Assembly: GCA_019321725.1 (NCBI GenBank)
Contig: CM033109.1
Span: forward strand, 18,197,993 to 18,261,992
Length of the DNA: 64,000 bases
Direction: 5' to 3'
DNA from: Paulownia fortunei
Lineage: Eukaryota; Streptophyta; Magnoliopsida; Lamiales; Paulowniaceae
Shown here: piece after piece, positions 1 through 10,486 of the stretch
Layout: every line of letters begins with the position of its first letter
Numbering within the stretch: position 1 is the first letter of the stretch
Translations under genes and position numbers: made by a program
Notes under the pieces: generated by a model
The model's input: the letters and a program-made list of their open reading frames with translations, nothing else
Database searches by the model: none
Told to the model about the DNA's origin: nothing

Positions 1-1290
1 GACTACCATACCTTCCACTTTGCAACTTTAGTCTTTAGCTGATGAAGTAATCAACATAGTTAATAACCCAGGTGTATATATAACATAACTAGTTCCCAAT
101 TCTATCTGTTAACTCTTATTTTTCATCATAATAATGAAATATTTCAATGTTTCTTTATCATTTAAACACTCCTGGTTGTTATTTTCTATTACTACTTCAG
201 GACATATCAGTGACAAGGGATTTTTTTATCTTACCCCTCGCCCTAATGACTAATCCATCTATGAGCTTCCATCCTCTTTGGGCTCTTGGAAAAATAGATT
301 TATCTACCCAAAAAACCCTCTGATCAACCTTTGGAGAGTTCGTAGGGTTTGGAAACCATCATGACCCACTCCTCCCCATTTAGGTCATCCTGATTAGGAC
401 AAAGTATTCGTTCTCAAGGTGTTAACTGTTTATTGGTACATCTCAAAGTGCATACTCGAAGAAGATGTCATAAAATTAGTGGGTCTATCTCGAGCTCCCG
501 TTATCCTGGAAAGAAGTTTGGGTAATCCAGTCCTTCTATTCTCTTTCTATTCTTCTTTTTATGTAAACCGTTAAATAAGACTATTTTGTTTTATCTTTCC
601 AGAAATGGCACCTCGTTCCGTATCTTTACTAAAGAAAATGCTCGAACAGAAAGAAAAATTACTCACAACGGATCCTCAAGTAATTGCCATGCCTACTACC
701 CCTAGTACTTATTCTCTTGTTCATGAATTGACTTGTTCTCGAACTTCCTTTTTCAAAACTGAGGCTCATCAAAGGCTTCCAGTTTCCTTAAATGAAACTG
801 AAGGAACCTCATTGAAGTAGGCTACAAAGGATGATGCTAGGCTCGAGGTCGATGCTGATCCCAAAGTTAGGATCGTTGGTGATCAATTTCAAATAGGACA
901 AACGGAAGTCATGGCAATTCTGACCAAAGCTCCTTGATCTAAACGTAAGTTTCATGATAAGAACAAGAGAAATGATAAGTCCAAGTCTTCTCGTGTTGAA
1001 GGACTTAAGCACCAGGCTCCTCTTCATGCTTCTACAGAGGATCAAGAGAGTGACTCTAAGCAAACCCCGAAAGCTTACCGTATTAAAAAACAACCTTATA
1101 CTAGGACTTCAGAAAATAAGTGTACCTCTTATTTGGATTCTTTTTAAGGCATTGGATATTATGTTTTCTCATCAAAAAATAGCCATGAATGAGGTGAAGA
1201 TAAGGGAACATTTTTGGAGAACACCCATTCTATGTTCCAAACTAAAAACCCCCAAATTCATCCAATATGTTATTCTAGTATAACTTACAC
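1..1290 (+). pseudogene. Three-exon Transposase_28-like ORF remnant, 5' end outside window
   Basis: I see a spliced coding pattern. Exon 1-71 is followed by a GT-AG intron 72-200, exon 201-521, a GT-AG intron 522-602 with a pyrimidine-rich acceptor, and an exon from 603. Both junctions keep one reading frame. Exon 2 encodes GFFYLTPRP followed by LPSSLGSWKNRFIYPKN, which resembles the conserved core of plant Transposase_28 ('putative gypsy type transposon') proteins; this family assignment is from memory and moderate. The third exon opens MAPRSVSLLKKMLEQKEK and becomes Lys/Ser-rich. The frame is broken by TAA at 251, TGA at 362, TAG at 395, TAG at 818 and later stops, so it is a pseudogene. 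It is transcribed toward the end of the Athila integrase on the other strand. It may be an antisense accessory ORF of a gypsy element or a captured host gene. No function is inferred. Confidence 0.42.
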
Positions 1291-1319
1291 CCCATCCATA
1301 CCTATAGATCTCGAGAAAA

Positions 1320-2662
1320 CAAGCATCTTCTTCTCTTCACCTGGTGGTGAGTCCTTCGAACTCTATAAGGACCACTCCACCTTGATCTCAATTTTCCAAT
1401 AAACAAATACAATCGAGAATTATAAAGCAAAAACCTTTTGACCAACCTCAAATATTTTTCTTGAAATTTTATTATCATGAAAATCTTTGATTCTTGCTTT
1501 ATAAATTTTAGAATTCTCATATGCATCATTTCTCAATTGTTGAAGTTCATTGATTTGTACTTTGCCCAATTTTGAAGTTTTATCAAGGTTGAAGTTAAAC
1601 ATTTTGATTGCCTAATAAACTTTTTGTTCAAGTTCAATAGGTAAATGACAAAGTTTTCCATAAACTATTCTATAAGGAGACATGCCTAATGATGTTTTGA
1701 AAGCAGTTCTATATGTCCAAAGTATATCAATAAGTTTAAGAGACCAATCTTTATGGTTTGGGTTAACTGTCTTTTTCAAAATTTATTTTATCTCCCAATT
1801 TGTGAGTTCAAATTGTCCATTTGTCTGAAGGTGATAAGGGGTTGCAACTTTTATATAATTCTATATTTCCTCATTAAAGTTCCAAAAACTTTGATAATAG
1901 ATCGAGGAATTCCAAATCGACTTAAAATATTTTCTTTCAAAAAATTTATCACTATTTTGTGATCATTGTTTTGATAAGGAATTGCCTCGATCCATTCTGA
2001 AACATAATCTATGGCAACCAATATGTAAAGAAAACCAAATGATAATAGAAATGGTCTCATAAAATCAATACCCCAATAGTCAAAGATTTCAATCACTAAG
2101 ATAGGGTATAGGGACATCATATTTCGCTTTGAAATGGACCCTAACTTTTGACAATTTTCACAACTTTTGCAGAAACTGTAAGTGTCTTTGAAAAGAGTTG
2201 GTCAATAAAATCCACATTACAAGATTTTTGCAGTGGTTTTGTTTGCTGAAAAGTGACCACCACATGCTTCTAAATGATAAAATTTAAAAATATTACGTAT
2301 CTTATTATCAAACACATATCTTCGAAAGATTTGATTAGGATAATATTTGAATAGGTATGGATCATCCTAATAAAAGTTTTTTACCTCAGTCAAAAACTTC
2401 TTTTTGTCTTGAGAGTTCCACTGGATAGCATCTTTTATGTCACAAGAAAATTAATAATGTCAGCAAACCAAGGTAAAATAGAAATATTAAATAGTTGTTC
2501 ATCAGGGAAAGTGTTATTAATGGGCGTAGTTTGAAATGAGTCATCATAAACAAATCTCGATAAATGATCAGCCACCACATTCTCTACTCCCTTTTTATCT
2601 CGAATCGTAATATTAAATTCTTGGAGTAAGAAAATCCACCTAATCAGTCTAAATTTGTCCAA
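1320..2662 (-). pseudogene. Athila RNase H end and integrase, truncated
   Basis: 2435-2662 encodes the RNase H end ([33 protein letters not shown]). The integrase zinc finger follows at about 2110-2290 (H-L-E-A-C-G-G-H then C-K-S-C-E-N-C). The catalytic core is at 1851-2120, with GIDFMRPF and the AIDYVSEWIEAI block carrying the first two core positions. In the DNG/DGG-type segment carrying the next catalytic Asp, the sequence reads KVFGT, so that key Asp is lost or shifted out of frame. The C-terminal GPY/F-like part (FEVGQKV, GKLRSRWSGPY) lies at 1350-1600. After that the frame ends and similarity is lost. The integrase is therefore doubly inactivated. Confidence 0.8.
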
Positions 2663-2679
2663 TACAAAAACTAAGTAAT

Positions 2680-3720
2680 TCTTTTTGAGTTGTTGAATAA
2701 TTCAATTGAACACTATTTAAAGTTTCACTTGCATAGTAATAACATATGGTTTCTTATCTTTTCTTTGTCCCAAGACAGCTCCAACAGCATAGTCACTAGT
2801 ATCACACATTATTTCAGAAGATAAAGTCCAATCTGGAGACTGCATGATTGGAGCAAATGTAAACATGCTTTTAAGCTTAACAAAAGCATTTTCACAATTT
2901 TCAGTCCATTCAAAAATAGTTTTTTTTGTTAGAAGATTACACAAAAGTTTAGATATTATACTAAAATCTTTGATATTATGTGCTAAAAATGATCTTACCT
3001 CCTTCACAGTCTTTGGTGTTGGCAAATTGGTAATTAACTCAATTTTAGATTTGTCAACCTCAATACCTTTTGATGAAATAATGTGTCCAAGTACAATCAT
3101 CAAATGAATTACCAAAAATAGAAAAATCATCCATGAAGACTTCAAGAAAATGTTCAATCATGTCACTAAAAATACTAAGCATGCATCGTTAAATTATAAA
3201 TGGTGCATTACATAATCCAAAAGGCATAATTCGATATGCAAAAGTACAAAGAAGACATGTAAAAGTTGTTTTCTCTTGATCTTCAAGTACAATTGCAATT
3301 TGATTATACCCAAAATATCCATCTAAAAAGCAATAAAATTTATGTCCCACAACTCTTTCTAAGATTTGATCCGTGAAAGGTAATGGAAAATGATATTTTC
3401 TAGTCACTGAGTTGAGTTTTCTATAATCAATGCACATTCGCCAATTAGTAACAGTCTTAGTTGGAATTAATTCATTATTCTTATTCTTGACTACAGTAAC
3501 TCCAGATTTTTTAGGTATAACTTGAGTAGGACTTACCATTTGCTATCGGAAATAGGATGAATGATTCCATTATCTAAGAGTTTAATGATTTCATTTCTCA
3601 CTACTTTCATATTAGGATTTAGCTTTCATTGAATTTCTCTAGAACGTTTAGCATTTTTCTCTAGATAGATGTTATGTGTGCAAATTAAATGATTAATACC
3701 TTTAAAACCAGCAATAGTCT
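2680..3720 (-). pseudogene. Athila reverse transcriptase and start of RNase H
   Basis: Reading the minus strand, a connector with RRSREIQ- and NGIIHPISDSKW-like residues (3540-3720) leads into VIPKKSGVTVVKN, WRMCIDYRKLNSVTRK, YYCFLDGY-like FYCFLDGYFGYNQI and MPFGLCNAPF. The active-site box is FMDD at 3126-3137, the form usual in Athila rather than YVDD. RNase H begins within 2717-2990 (FEWTENCENAF, MCDTSDYAVGAVLGQRKDKK), with the first catalytic Asp in CDTSDYAVG. Stops at about 3540 and 3186 and a frame change near 3160 disrupt it. The enzyme would copy element RNA into cDNA inside the particle. Confidence 0.85.
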
Positions 3721-4844
3721 ATCCTAAAGCATTCTTATGAATTTTTAGAGTTTTGATCAACTTACCTTCTTGAGATGCATCAAGTTTGGAAGAAATTATT
3801 ACTGGAAAAGTCTCATTCTCACCCAAGAAAGAGTATTTCAAATTAACTGGCATATGTTTCAAATCAACCATGAGAGCTTTAATACTTGATGGAATATATT
3901 TTACTATTGATGATGAAAGCTCTTCAAATCTTGGCTTCCAAAAATGATTTTCTTGTACTTGCAAAAATTCAGAGAGAGTATTAGCGTGTGCCTTTCTACA
4001 AATACTTTCACTTTTAAAACAAGTTTCCTAAGAATCTGAAGAGTTAGTAGTAGTGAAGTATTCATGAACAAGTTCCTCGATTAAATCCACTTCCTGTACT
4101 TCGACATCTTCTGCAGGTTGCTTACAAATATTAAACACATTTAGTTCCAAAGTCATATTTTCAAATGATAACTTCAAAATACCATTCCTACAATTGATCA
4201 AAACATTTGAAGTTGCAAGAAAAAGACAAACCCAAAATGATAAGAATTTGTATATGCGTTTATGCAACAGGCTCTATGTCCAAAATAATGAAATCAACTG
4301 GAAAATAAAACTTATCAATTTGTACCAGCACATTTTCTACTACTCTCTTTGGAACTTTAATCGAACAATCAGCTAGTTGGAGTATAATAGAAGTTATTTT
4401 AAGTTTTCCCAAACCTAATTGTTCATAAATTGAGAAAGGTAGAAGACTTACACTAGCACCAAGATCAAGCAAAGCACGCTCTATTCTAGTGTTTCCTATG
4501 ATAAATGAAATAGTTGGACAACCTGGATCTTTATACTTGGGTGGAGTGAATTGTTGAATGATGGAACTAACATTTTCAGTTAAAAATGCCTTTTTTTGTA
4601 CATGATATTTTCTTTTGATTGTACACAAATCTTTCAAAAATTTGGCATAAGATAGAACTTGCTTGATTGCATCCAATAATGAAGTATTAATCTTGGTTTG
4701 TTTAAAAACTTCAAAGATTTCAGCATTTGAGTTTAATTTTTGAGTTACTTGCAATCTTTGAGGAAAGGGTGCTGGAGGTAAATATTTTTCTTTTTCATCA
4801 TTTTCACACTTACCTTCATCGTCAAGATTATTTCCATTCTTCAT
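3719..4844 (-). pseudogene. Athila aspartic protease and protease-RT linker
   Basis: The 4260-4844 frame encodes a linker and then the protease core. The active-site segment ALLDLGASVSLLP carries the D-L-G-A form used by Athila instead of D-S/T-G-A. It is followed by QLADCSIKVP and VDKFYFPVDF-like residues (seen as IDKFYFPVDFIILD). A frame break near 4265 leads to the next segment (4028-4267), which has FLATSNVLINCRNGILKLSF. Then 3719-3964 has LKYSFLGENETFPVIISS, the conserved tether before RT. The protease would cleave the gag-pol polyprotein. At least two frameshifts or stops lie between these blocks, so no continuous product is possible. Confidence 0.78.
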
Positions 4845-6255
4845 TTCTGGAGGTAGATTAGAAACTTTCTCTCTGGAATGAATAGTCTTATCAATAACTT
4901 TTTCATTTCGAAGAGTTGTGACTGAATGAAAGGATTAGGTTGAGGTTGAGTAGGAAATTTACCTTTTTCATGAGTACACAAAGAAGCTGTCAGTGTTGAA
5001 AGTGTATTTTTGATCTCATTGATAGCTTGTGAAGTCTCATTATTGATGTTTGTTTGTTCATGCATAAATGCTTGCAAAGTCTCCTCAAGGGATTTTGTAT
5101 GTGGAGCAGGATAAAAATAAAAGTTTGGTGGTTTTTGTGAATGCAGCGGTTGGGCACGGTTATCATCTCACCAACTAAAATTGGAATAATTTCTCCATTG
5201 TGGACTGTAAGTTTCAGAATATAGAGAATGAAAAGGTTTTTTAAATGTGTTCATGAATTTTGGTTATACTAGAATGCTTGGACATTCATTGGTGGAGTGC
5301 CCCAAAAGTTCACAATTGCTACAAACTTCTTCCTCTTGCATAGATTTGATTTCCTTTACTTTTTTAAGGTCATGACTTCAACTTTTCTTGTTAAACAAGC
5401 AATCCTAGCATTTAGATCATCTTCTTGGTTAAGGTAATATTTTTCTTTATCACTATTAGCAAGATTAGATCTAATAGAACCTTTGGAAAAATTAACACTA
5501 TATCATGATTGAGAGTTTTCTACCAAATGATCTAGATATTCTAAGGCTTCATCAAGTTCTTGATCAAGAAACTCACCATTACACATTGTTTCAACAAATT
5601 ATTTTGTTTCAAGAGTTAAACTTTCATAAAAGAAACTAATTAAGCGTCATTTTTCAAAACCATGACGTGGGCATGAATTCAACAAATCTTTAAATCTTTC
5701 CTAATATTGAAAGAAAGCTTCATTAGAATTTTGAGAAATTTTTTGAATTTGCCTTTTCAAAGTATTAATTTTATGAGTTGGAAAGAATTTTTTCACAAAT
5801 TCAGCTTGCATTTCTTGCCAAGTGCCAATTGACCTAGGTTTTAAAGAATTAACCCAAGTTTTTGCTTTATTTTTAAAAGAAAAAGGAAACAATATGAGCT
5901 TAACAATCTCATTTGTGCAAGTTTGATCATCAAAAGTGGCACATACTTCATCAAATTCTTTCAAATGCTAGTAAGGGCGTTCAGAGTCTAAACCATGGAA
6001 ATTAGGAAGTAAAAGGATAATACCTGGCTTGAATCGAAAGTTATTTGCATTGAGAGGAAAAATAAAACAAGAAGGAGAAGAATTTCGAGGAGGTTGCAAG
6101 TAATAACGCATGGTACGCACATGTTGATTCTCATTTTCATCCTAGACACTTTCATTTTCAGCCATAGTGGAAGTGTATGGAGATGATTCAAACAAATTTT
6201 CAGAATTATTTCTAACTAAACGCCGAGAATTTTGACTACGATGCCATGTAACCAT
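4845..6255 (-). pseudogene. gag: Athila gag (capsid and zinc knuckle), broken
   Basis: The ATG at 6255 opens an N-terminus MVTWHRSQNSRRLV, typical of this lineage, downstream of the PBS and leader. A Retrotrans_gag segment follows at about 5700-5964 (LKEFDEVCATF, LFPFSFKNKAKTWVNSL, FVKKFFPTHK). A CCHC zinc knuckle, CSNCELLGHSTNEC (C-X2-C-X4-H-X4-C), is intact at about 5285-5330. The C-terminal part ends in the Pro/Gln motif KFPTQPQPNP near 4945. Gag packages the element RNA into cytoplasmic particles, and the knuckle binds RNA. An in-frame TAG near 6144, a stop near 5970 and frameshifts between 5100 and 5700 inactivate it. The frame runs on into the protease region. Confidence 0.8.
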
Positions 6256-6330
6256 ATATCCATAAAGAAAATAAAAAAACTATATTTATAAAAGAAAAAT
6301 ATTAACAAACCTAAATACTTACGTTACCTT

Positions 6331-6347
6331 ACCTGACAACGGCGCCA
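6331..6347 (-). other. Primer-binding site, tRNA-Asp type
   Basis: The minus strand reads TGGCGCCGTTGTCAGGT. The complement of a plant tRNA-Asp 3' end is TGGCGCCGTTGCCGGGGA, so the first 11 bases match exactly and the rest is slightly diverged. It lies 6 bases inside the LTR end, the normal place for minus-strand priming. Confidence 0.8.
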
Positions 6348-6353
6348 AAAACT

Positions 6354-7959
6354 TGCTACAATTTTAAGGTTGCAAACCCAAGTGCTGGTTGTATTAAGTA
6401 ATAATTTTATCGTAAGTTCGAGGTCAATCCATAGGGAAGTTGCTTGAAGAATTCAGAATTATAATTCTAAAAAAATAGAATTTATGTGATTCAAAATATA
6501 TAAAAAAATTAATGTATGCTGTAACTAAAGAAAAATCAAAATAATAAAAGTAATGAGAATTAGAGATTCACTCTTGAGTTTTGGATAGAGAAATGATTAT
6601 TTATTCTTTTTACCTCTCTTAATTGCCACCATTAGAATTCATACATAATGAAGGTTCCAATGGGAAGATATTATCAAATTGCTCATGCAATAAGGTAATC
6701 ATAATATTGTCTTACTATTTGCAAATTATATTTTAACACCAATACTTATTTATGCGATCAAGCATTTATACACACTTTTGTCAACAACAAATTAAAGTTT
6801 CACATTAACAGTCGGTGGGGTAGAACCATACAATAAGCTGAATAAATCCAAGTATTTATTGTGCTATTGGAAATACATAAATTAAGAATCACCACAAAAT
6901 AAGTAGGATTTAGATCAAAACTCAAAATAATTATACAACATACTTAAACATTTTCTACCCTTATAACCGTTCCTCTTCCACCATCAAGAGGTTCACCCTT
7001 TTTTCTCAACAAAATAAAAATTAGAAAGACATAATAAAAGTAGGAAAGACTAAAAATAGAAGAGAAACTAGAGAATGCATTTCTGTTACTACTAGAAAAC
7101 TTACATTACTAGAAAACATACATTACTACTTGGACAACTACCTCCCATCTCTTACAAGCTTAATACATGACCTATTTATAGTACTTGGAGTATGCTAGAG
7201 GCCAAACATATAATGGAAGAGTTAATCAAGTGGTATGCTAGTTGTCAAGAGTTGGTAAGTTGATACACTAAATCCTCAAAATTCTAAACCAACACCCAAT
7301 TAAATTGCATTTTTATGTCAGATACAACCATATTTTGATGATGAGTAAGAACAAAAATTGTCGATCTTTTAGTTCTAATATATTTTCATATATCATTTGT
7401 CAAATTTGGCTGTTGAATGAGAGATATGGTCAAATTACCGAATCATATCCAAGAGCCGTCTTTTAACAGCAACAACACATTGCAATATATGATTTTACCA
7501 TTTTGACATATTTTCTCACCATCTTGTCTTCTGCAAAGTTGTTTATTTACCTCTTCAGCCTAAAATCAATTTGGACTTAAGAGATATGACCCAATTGATG
7601 AAATAAGTCAATACTGGGTTGAACTCTGATCCAAATTTTTTGTGATCTATTTTGTGCAACCACTTGAATAAATTTCCTGCTATAATCAAAATTGAATTGG
7701 GCTGAGATTCTAATATAAAATTGTAGTTCTATCACTTATCTTTCAAATGAAGCAAGATTTAGGTCCATAGGGCTTTTGATCATGGAGTTATGCCCAAAAT
7801 ATCAAAACTGTAAAAGTTTGGAAACATGCTTTTTTTGATCTTTTTATATTCATTGATTTCCTAACACAAAACATTAATAAAACAACAATATTAACAAGAA
7901 TAAAACAAGAAAAATATAAAGGATTTGATACAAAAATATGTCAAAATATGCACATATCA
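6354..7959 (-). repeat. 5' LTR of the Athila-like element
   Basis: Read on the minus strand the segment begins TGATATGTGCAT and ends GTAGCA, the TG...CA termini expected of an LTR. The PBS follows 6 bases after its inner end. It is 1606 bp long, within the usual range for Athila LTRs. A TATA box candidate, TATAAATAGG, lies at 7171-7180 on the minus strand. The outer end is fixed by the abrupt loss of Tat reverse-transcriptase coding at 7960. A second LTR copy was not found, so the ends are inferred from termini and PBS position rather than by comparing two LTRs. Confidence 0.75.
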
Positions 7960-8420
7960 CGCAACGCTCTTAATTAACATGTCATCAACATATATCTCCA
8001 TCGTTTTCTCTATCTGTTCTTTAAACATTCTGTTTACCAACCTTTGATATGTAGCTCCTGCATTCCTTAAACTGAATGGTATTATAGTATAACAATAGAT
8101 GCGATTCTCTATGAAGAAAGAAGTTTTATCTTGATCCTCTTCCGCCATAATATTTTATGGCACCCTTGATAAGCATCCATCATTCTTAATATAGCACAAA
8201 CTATGGTCAAATCGACCAAAAGATTGATATAAGAGAGAGGGTAAGGATCTTTTGAGCATGCCTTATCAAGGTTAGTAAAGTCTGTACACATTCTCCAACT
8301 TACCCATAGTCTTTGAGACCACCACCGTATTCGACAGCCATTCAGTGAATTAGATTTCTACCACCTCACCAGCTTCAAGCAATTTGTTCACTTCTTCCTC
8401 TATATTCTTATTCCTTTTTT
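7960..8420 (-). pseudogene. Tat reverse transcriptase, cut by Athila LTR
   Basis: The minus-strand translation shows VNKLLEAGEVVEI, then a stop, then the start of the fingers domain, then CTDFTNLDKACSKDPYPLSYINLLVD, MMDAYQG, EEDQDKTSFFIENRIYCY and NAGATYQRLVNRMFKEQIEKTMEIYVDDMLIKS. The catalytic YVDD box is at 7981-7992 and is intact. A frameshift near 8145 separates the two halves. The frame ends three codons after the box, where the Athila LTR begins at 7959. The rest of RT is absent. Confidence 0.82.
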
Positions 8421-8439
8421 CCCCAAAGCTTTACTTTTT

Positions 8440-9000
8440 TCTATTTCATAGGTTTAACAGATGGATCAATGTTGAGCTGATGTATGATGATTTTAGGACA
8501 AATTTCTCTAAAATTAGATTGTTTCCATGCGAACACATATGTATTATGTCTCAAGAATTCTACCACTAGCATTTCCAAGCTGGGGCTCACATAAGAGCTA
8601 ATATGAGTGTATTTCTAAAGATCACTTGGGTGGAGTTCCACTTTCTTATACTCTTTAGAAGGCTCTATTCTCAATTTTTTAGGATCTCCTCTAATTCTTT
8701 TAGCTTGTGGACCCTTTTCCACTTCAATGATCATTTGTTCCTTCGAGCTCTTCATGACCCTGGATGGTTCTTTAATTGTCTTTTTTAATAACAAATTGTA
8801 ACACTCCATTGCACTCCTTTGGTTGCACACAACCTCCCCAACTCCACTTTTAGTTGAAAACTTTATCTTCATATGATAAGTTGAAACAACCCCTTGAAAT
8901 TAGTTTAGTGCTGGCCGACCCAAAATTACATTATATTCAATGAGGCATCAACCACCAAATATTTGACCATAACTATTTTTCTACATAGATTTGTGCTTAT
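8440..9000 (-). pseudogene. Tat protease end and protease-RT linker
   Basis: The minus strand at 8880-8960 encodes, with one stop, YLVVDASLNI followed by NVILGRPALN and FQGVVSTYHMKIKF. This is the conserved end of the Tat protease region. The reading frame then continues cleanly through 8615-8872 (STKSGVGEVVCNQRSAMECYN, then a Lys/Glu-rich linker). No complete protease active site was found upstream, where stops are frequent. It lies between gag and RT, as expected for gypsy elements. Confidence 0.6.
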
Positions 9001-10486
9001 GGAAGTGGACAGATCAATCGTTCCCAGTGGGACCATTTTACAACTCCCAAAGCCCATCAAAGGCTTTCAAACATGTTACTATTAGAATTTAAAATACGGT
9101 GGTCTCTATTCTTTTACATTGTAGTATCTTTCTAGAGTACCTTTTTTTGGCATTATTAGAGTCTCCTATGCTTGCTCCTCCAGCAATCATTTGGATGACT
9201 CCCCTATTTAGGAGTTTATCTCCTATCCGATCTGCTTCTAGAGGTGGTTCTCTATCCCTTTGTTCTCTACCACGATATCGATGGTCGATCGGCTATGCCT
9301 CATTCTGCAGAAACATCAAAGTCAATCGTAAGATTAGGGTCTAATAACTCCCTCTTAATAGCTTTTTATTCTGATCTCGCAAGAAAGTCATCCAGCATCC
9401 CTAGCATACCAACCTTTTGATTTCATGCTTTAACTGAAGACATTCTTTAGTATCAAGATTTTAGCAATTTAGTGTATTCTATGGCCATTAAAGCCTATGC
9501 TCATTGTACGGTTAATGGAGCATAATTATAAAGCTTGCCAATATATTTTATGACTTGATCTCAATCTCTTTCAGATTGTAGATGATTCCCTTCTCTGTGT
9601 TCTTATCGATCACTTCGCCCCTTAGTATTTTGGGTCCACTTCTGATCTTTCATGGTAGTGACCTCCTCCTCAAGAATTTACCTCTATAAAAGTTCCATCA
9701 ATTGTTCCACACTTGAATGTGGGTCCCTCACCAAAGCTGATGTGAGAGGACTCTTCTTCAATCCGTGAATGAGTATGTTGACCATCATATCAATCCTCAA
9801 CTCTGGCACCTCCAAAACTTCATTAGTAAAATGATGAATGAAGTTTCTCAAGGTCTCATCCTCTCCTTGAAGGATAGTAAATAGGTGCATTGCAGATAGT
9901 TTAGCCTTCTTCTTACTAGCAAAATAATGTAAAAACGTTTGTGCTAGTTGATCATATGAGACCACAATACCTATTGGTAAGCTTGTAAACCATTGCTAAG
10001 CCAGTCCCGTTAATGTGGTGATAAAGATGAGTGCCCATAAAGCTCCATCACATGCTCAAATGCTATTAAATGTTCTTACGGATCCTTGCTCCAATCATAC
10101 TTTGGTAAATCTGGGAGCTTGAAATTTGGAGTAGCCACCTCAGAAAGAATTTTTGAGCTGAAAGGTAAGCTTTTTTTTTGCAAGGTTGAAGTCATAAGCC
10201 TACGTTGTTTCCAATCCTCCAACTTCTTACTTAGTAGCTTAATTTGATTAGTTACCCCTGTACTTCATCTCTCATCGGTGTAGGCCTATTTGGCGAGATT
10301 ATTAGTTACTCGGCCTGTTTCGGCTAGACCTGTCGATTACTAAGCCTGTTTTTCGGCTAAGTTGTTTTACTAACTACCTCCTCAAAATCTACCTCAATGT
10401 GAGCTCGCCTAGGAATACCTTCCTCTTTTACTTTATCCTTCCTTGTTATGGCCTCTAGGTACTTGGTAGGCACAGGAAGGGCGTGC
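9000..10486 (-). pseudogene. gag: Tat gag, broken
   Basis: 9684-9965 is a clear Retrotrans_gag segment (SYDQLAQTFLHYFASKKK, HLFTILQGEDETLRNFIHHF, NEVLEVPELR). The upstream part near 10390-10486 has TKYLEAITRKDK and GIPRRAHIEVDFEEVV and runs into the copia-1 insertion at 10487. The C-terminal part near 9340-9490 keeps the tail of a zinc knuckle block (DTKECLQLKHEIKRL) with two earlier positions lost to stops. Gag would form the particle. Numerous stops between 10000 and 10380 and between 9000 and 9680 make this a pseudogene. Confidence 0.7.

Larger units (their letters stand above)
1320..7959 (-). mobile_element. Athila-like Ty3/gypsy retrotransposon, 3' end missing
   Basis: On the minus strand the order is 5' LTR (7959-6354), tRNA-Asp-type PBS, gag, protease, RT, RNase H, integrase. 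That gag-pol order with integrase last is the Ty3/gypsy order. The Athila assignment rests on the LLDLGAS protease motif, the FMDD form of the RT active site, the LLPNFHGL gag motif and the TGGCGCCGTTG primer site. Coding similarity stops near 1320-1340 within the integrase C-terminal domain, and no second copy of the LTR is visible to the left, so the 3' end is deleted or beyond the window. The 5' LTR outer end lies inside the RT gene of a Tat-like element, so this insertion is younger than that element. Multiple stops and frameshifts make it inactive. Confidence 0.85.

Noticed and set aside
809..1093. 94-codon minus-strand frame
   Set aside because: Shadow of the Lys/Ser-rich third exon on the plus strand; no similarity recognised.
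5988..6191. 67-codon hydrophobic frame upstream of gag
   Set aside because: It is the wrong frame of the gag N-terminal region. The correct frame gives RYYLQPPRNSSPSCFIFPLN and LLPNFHGL.
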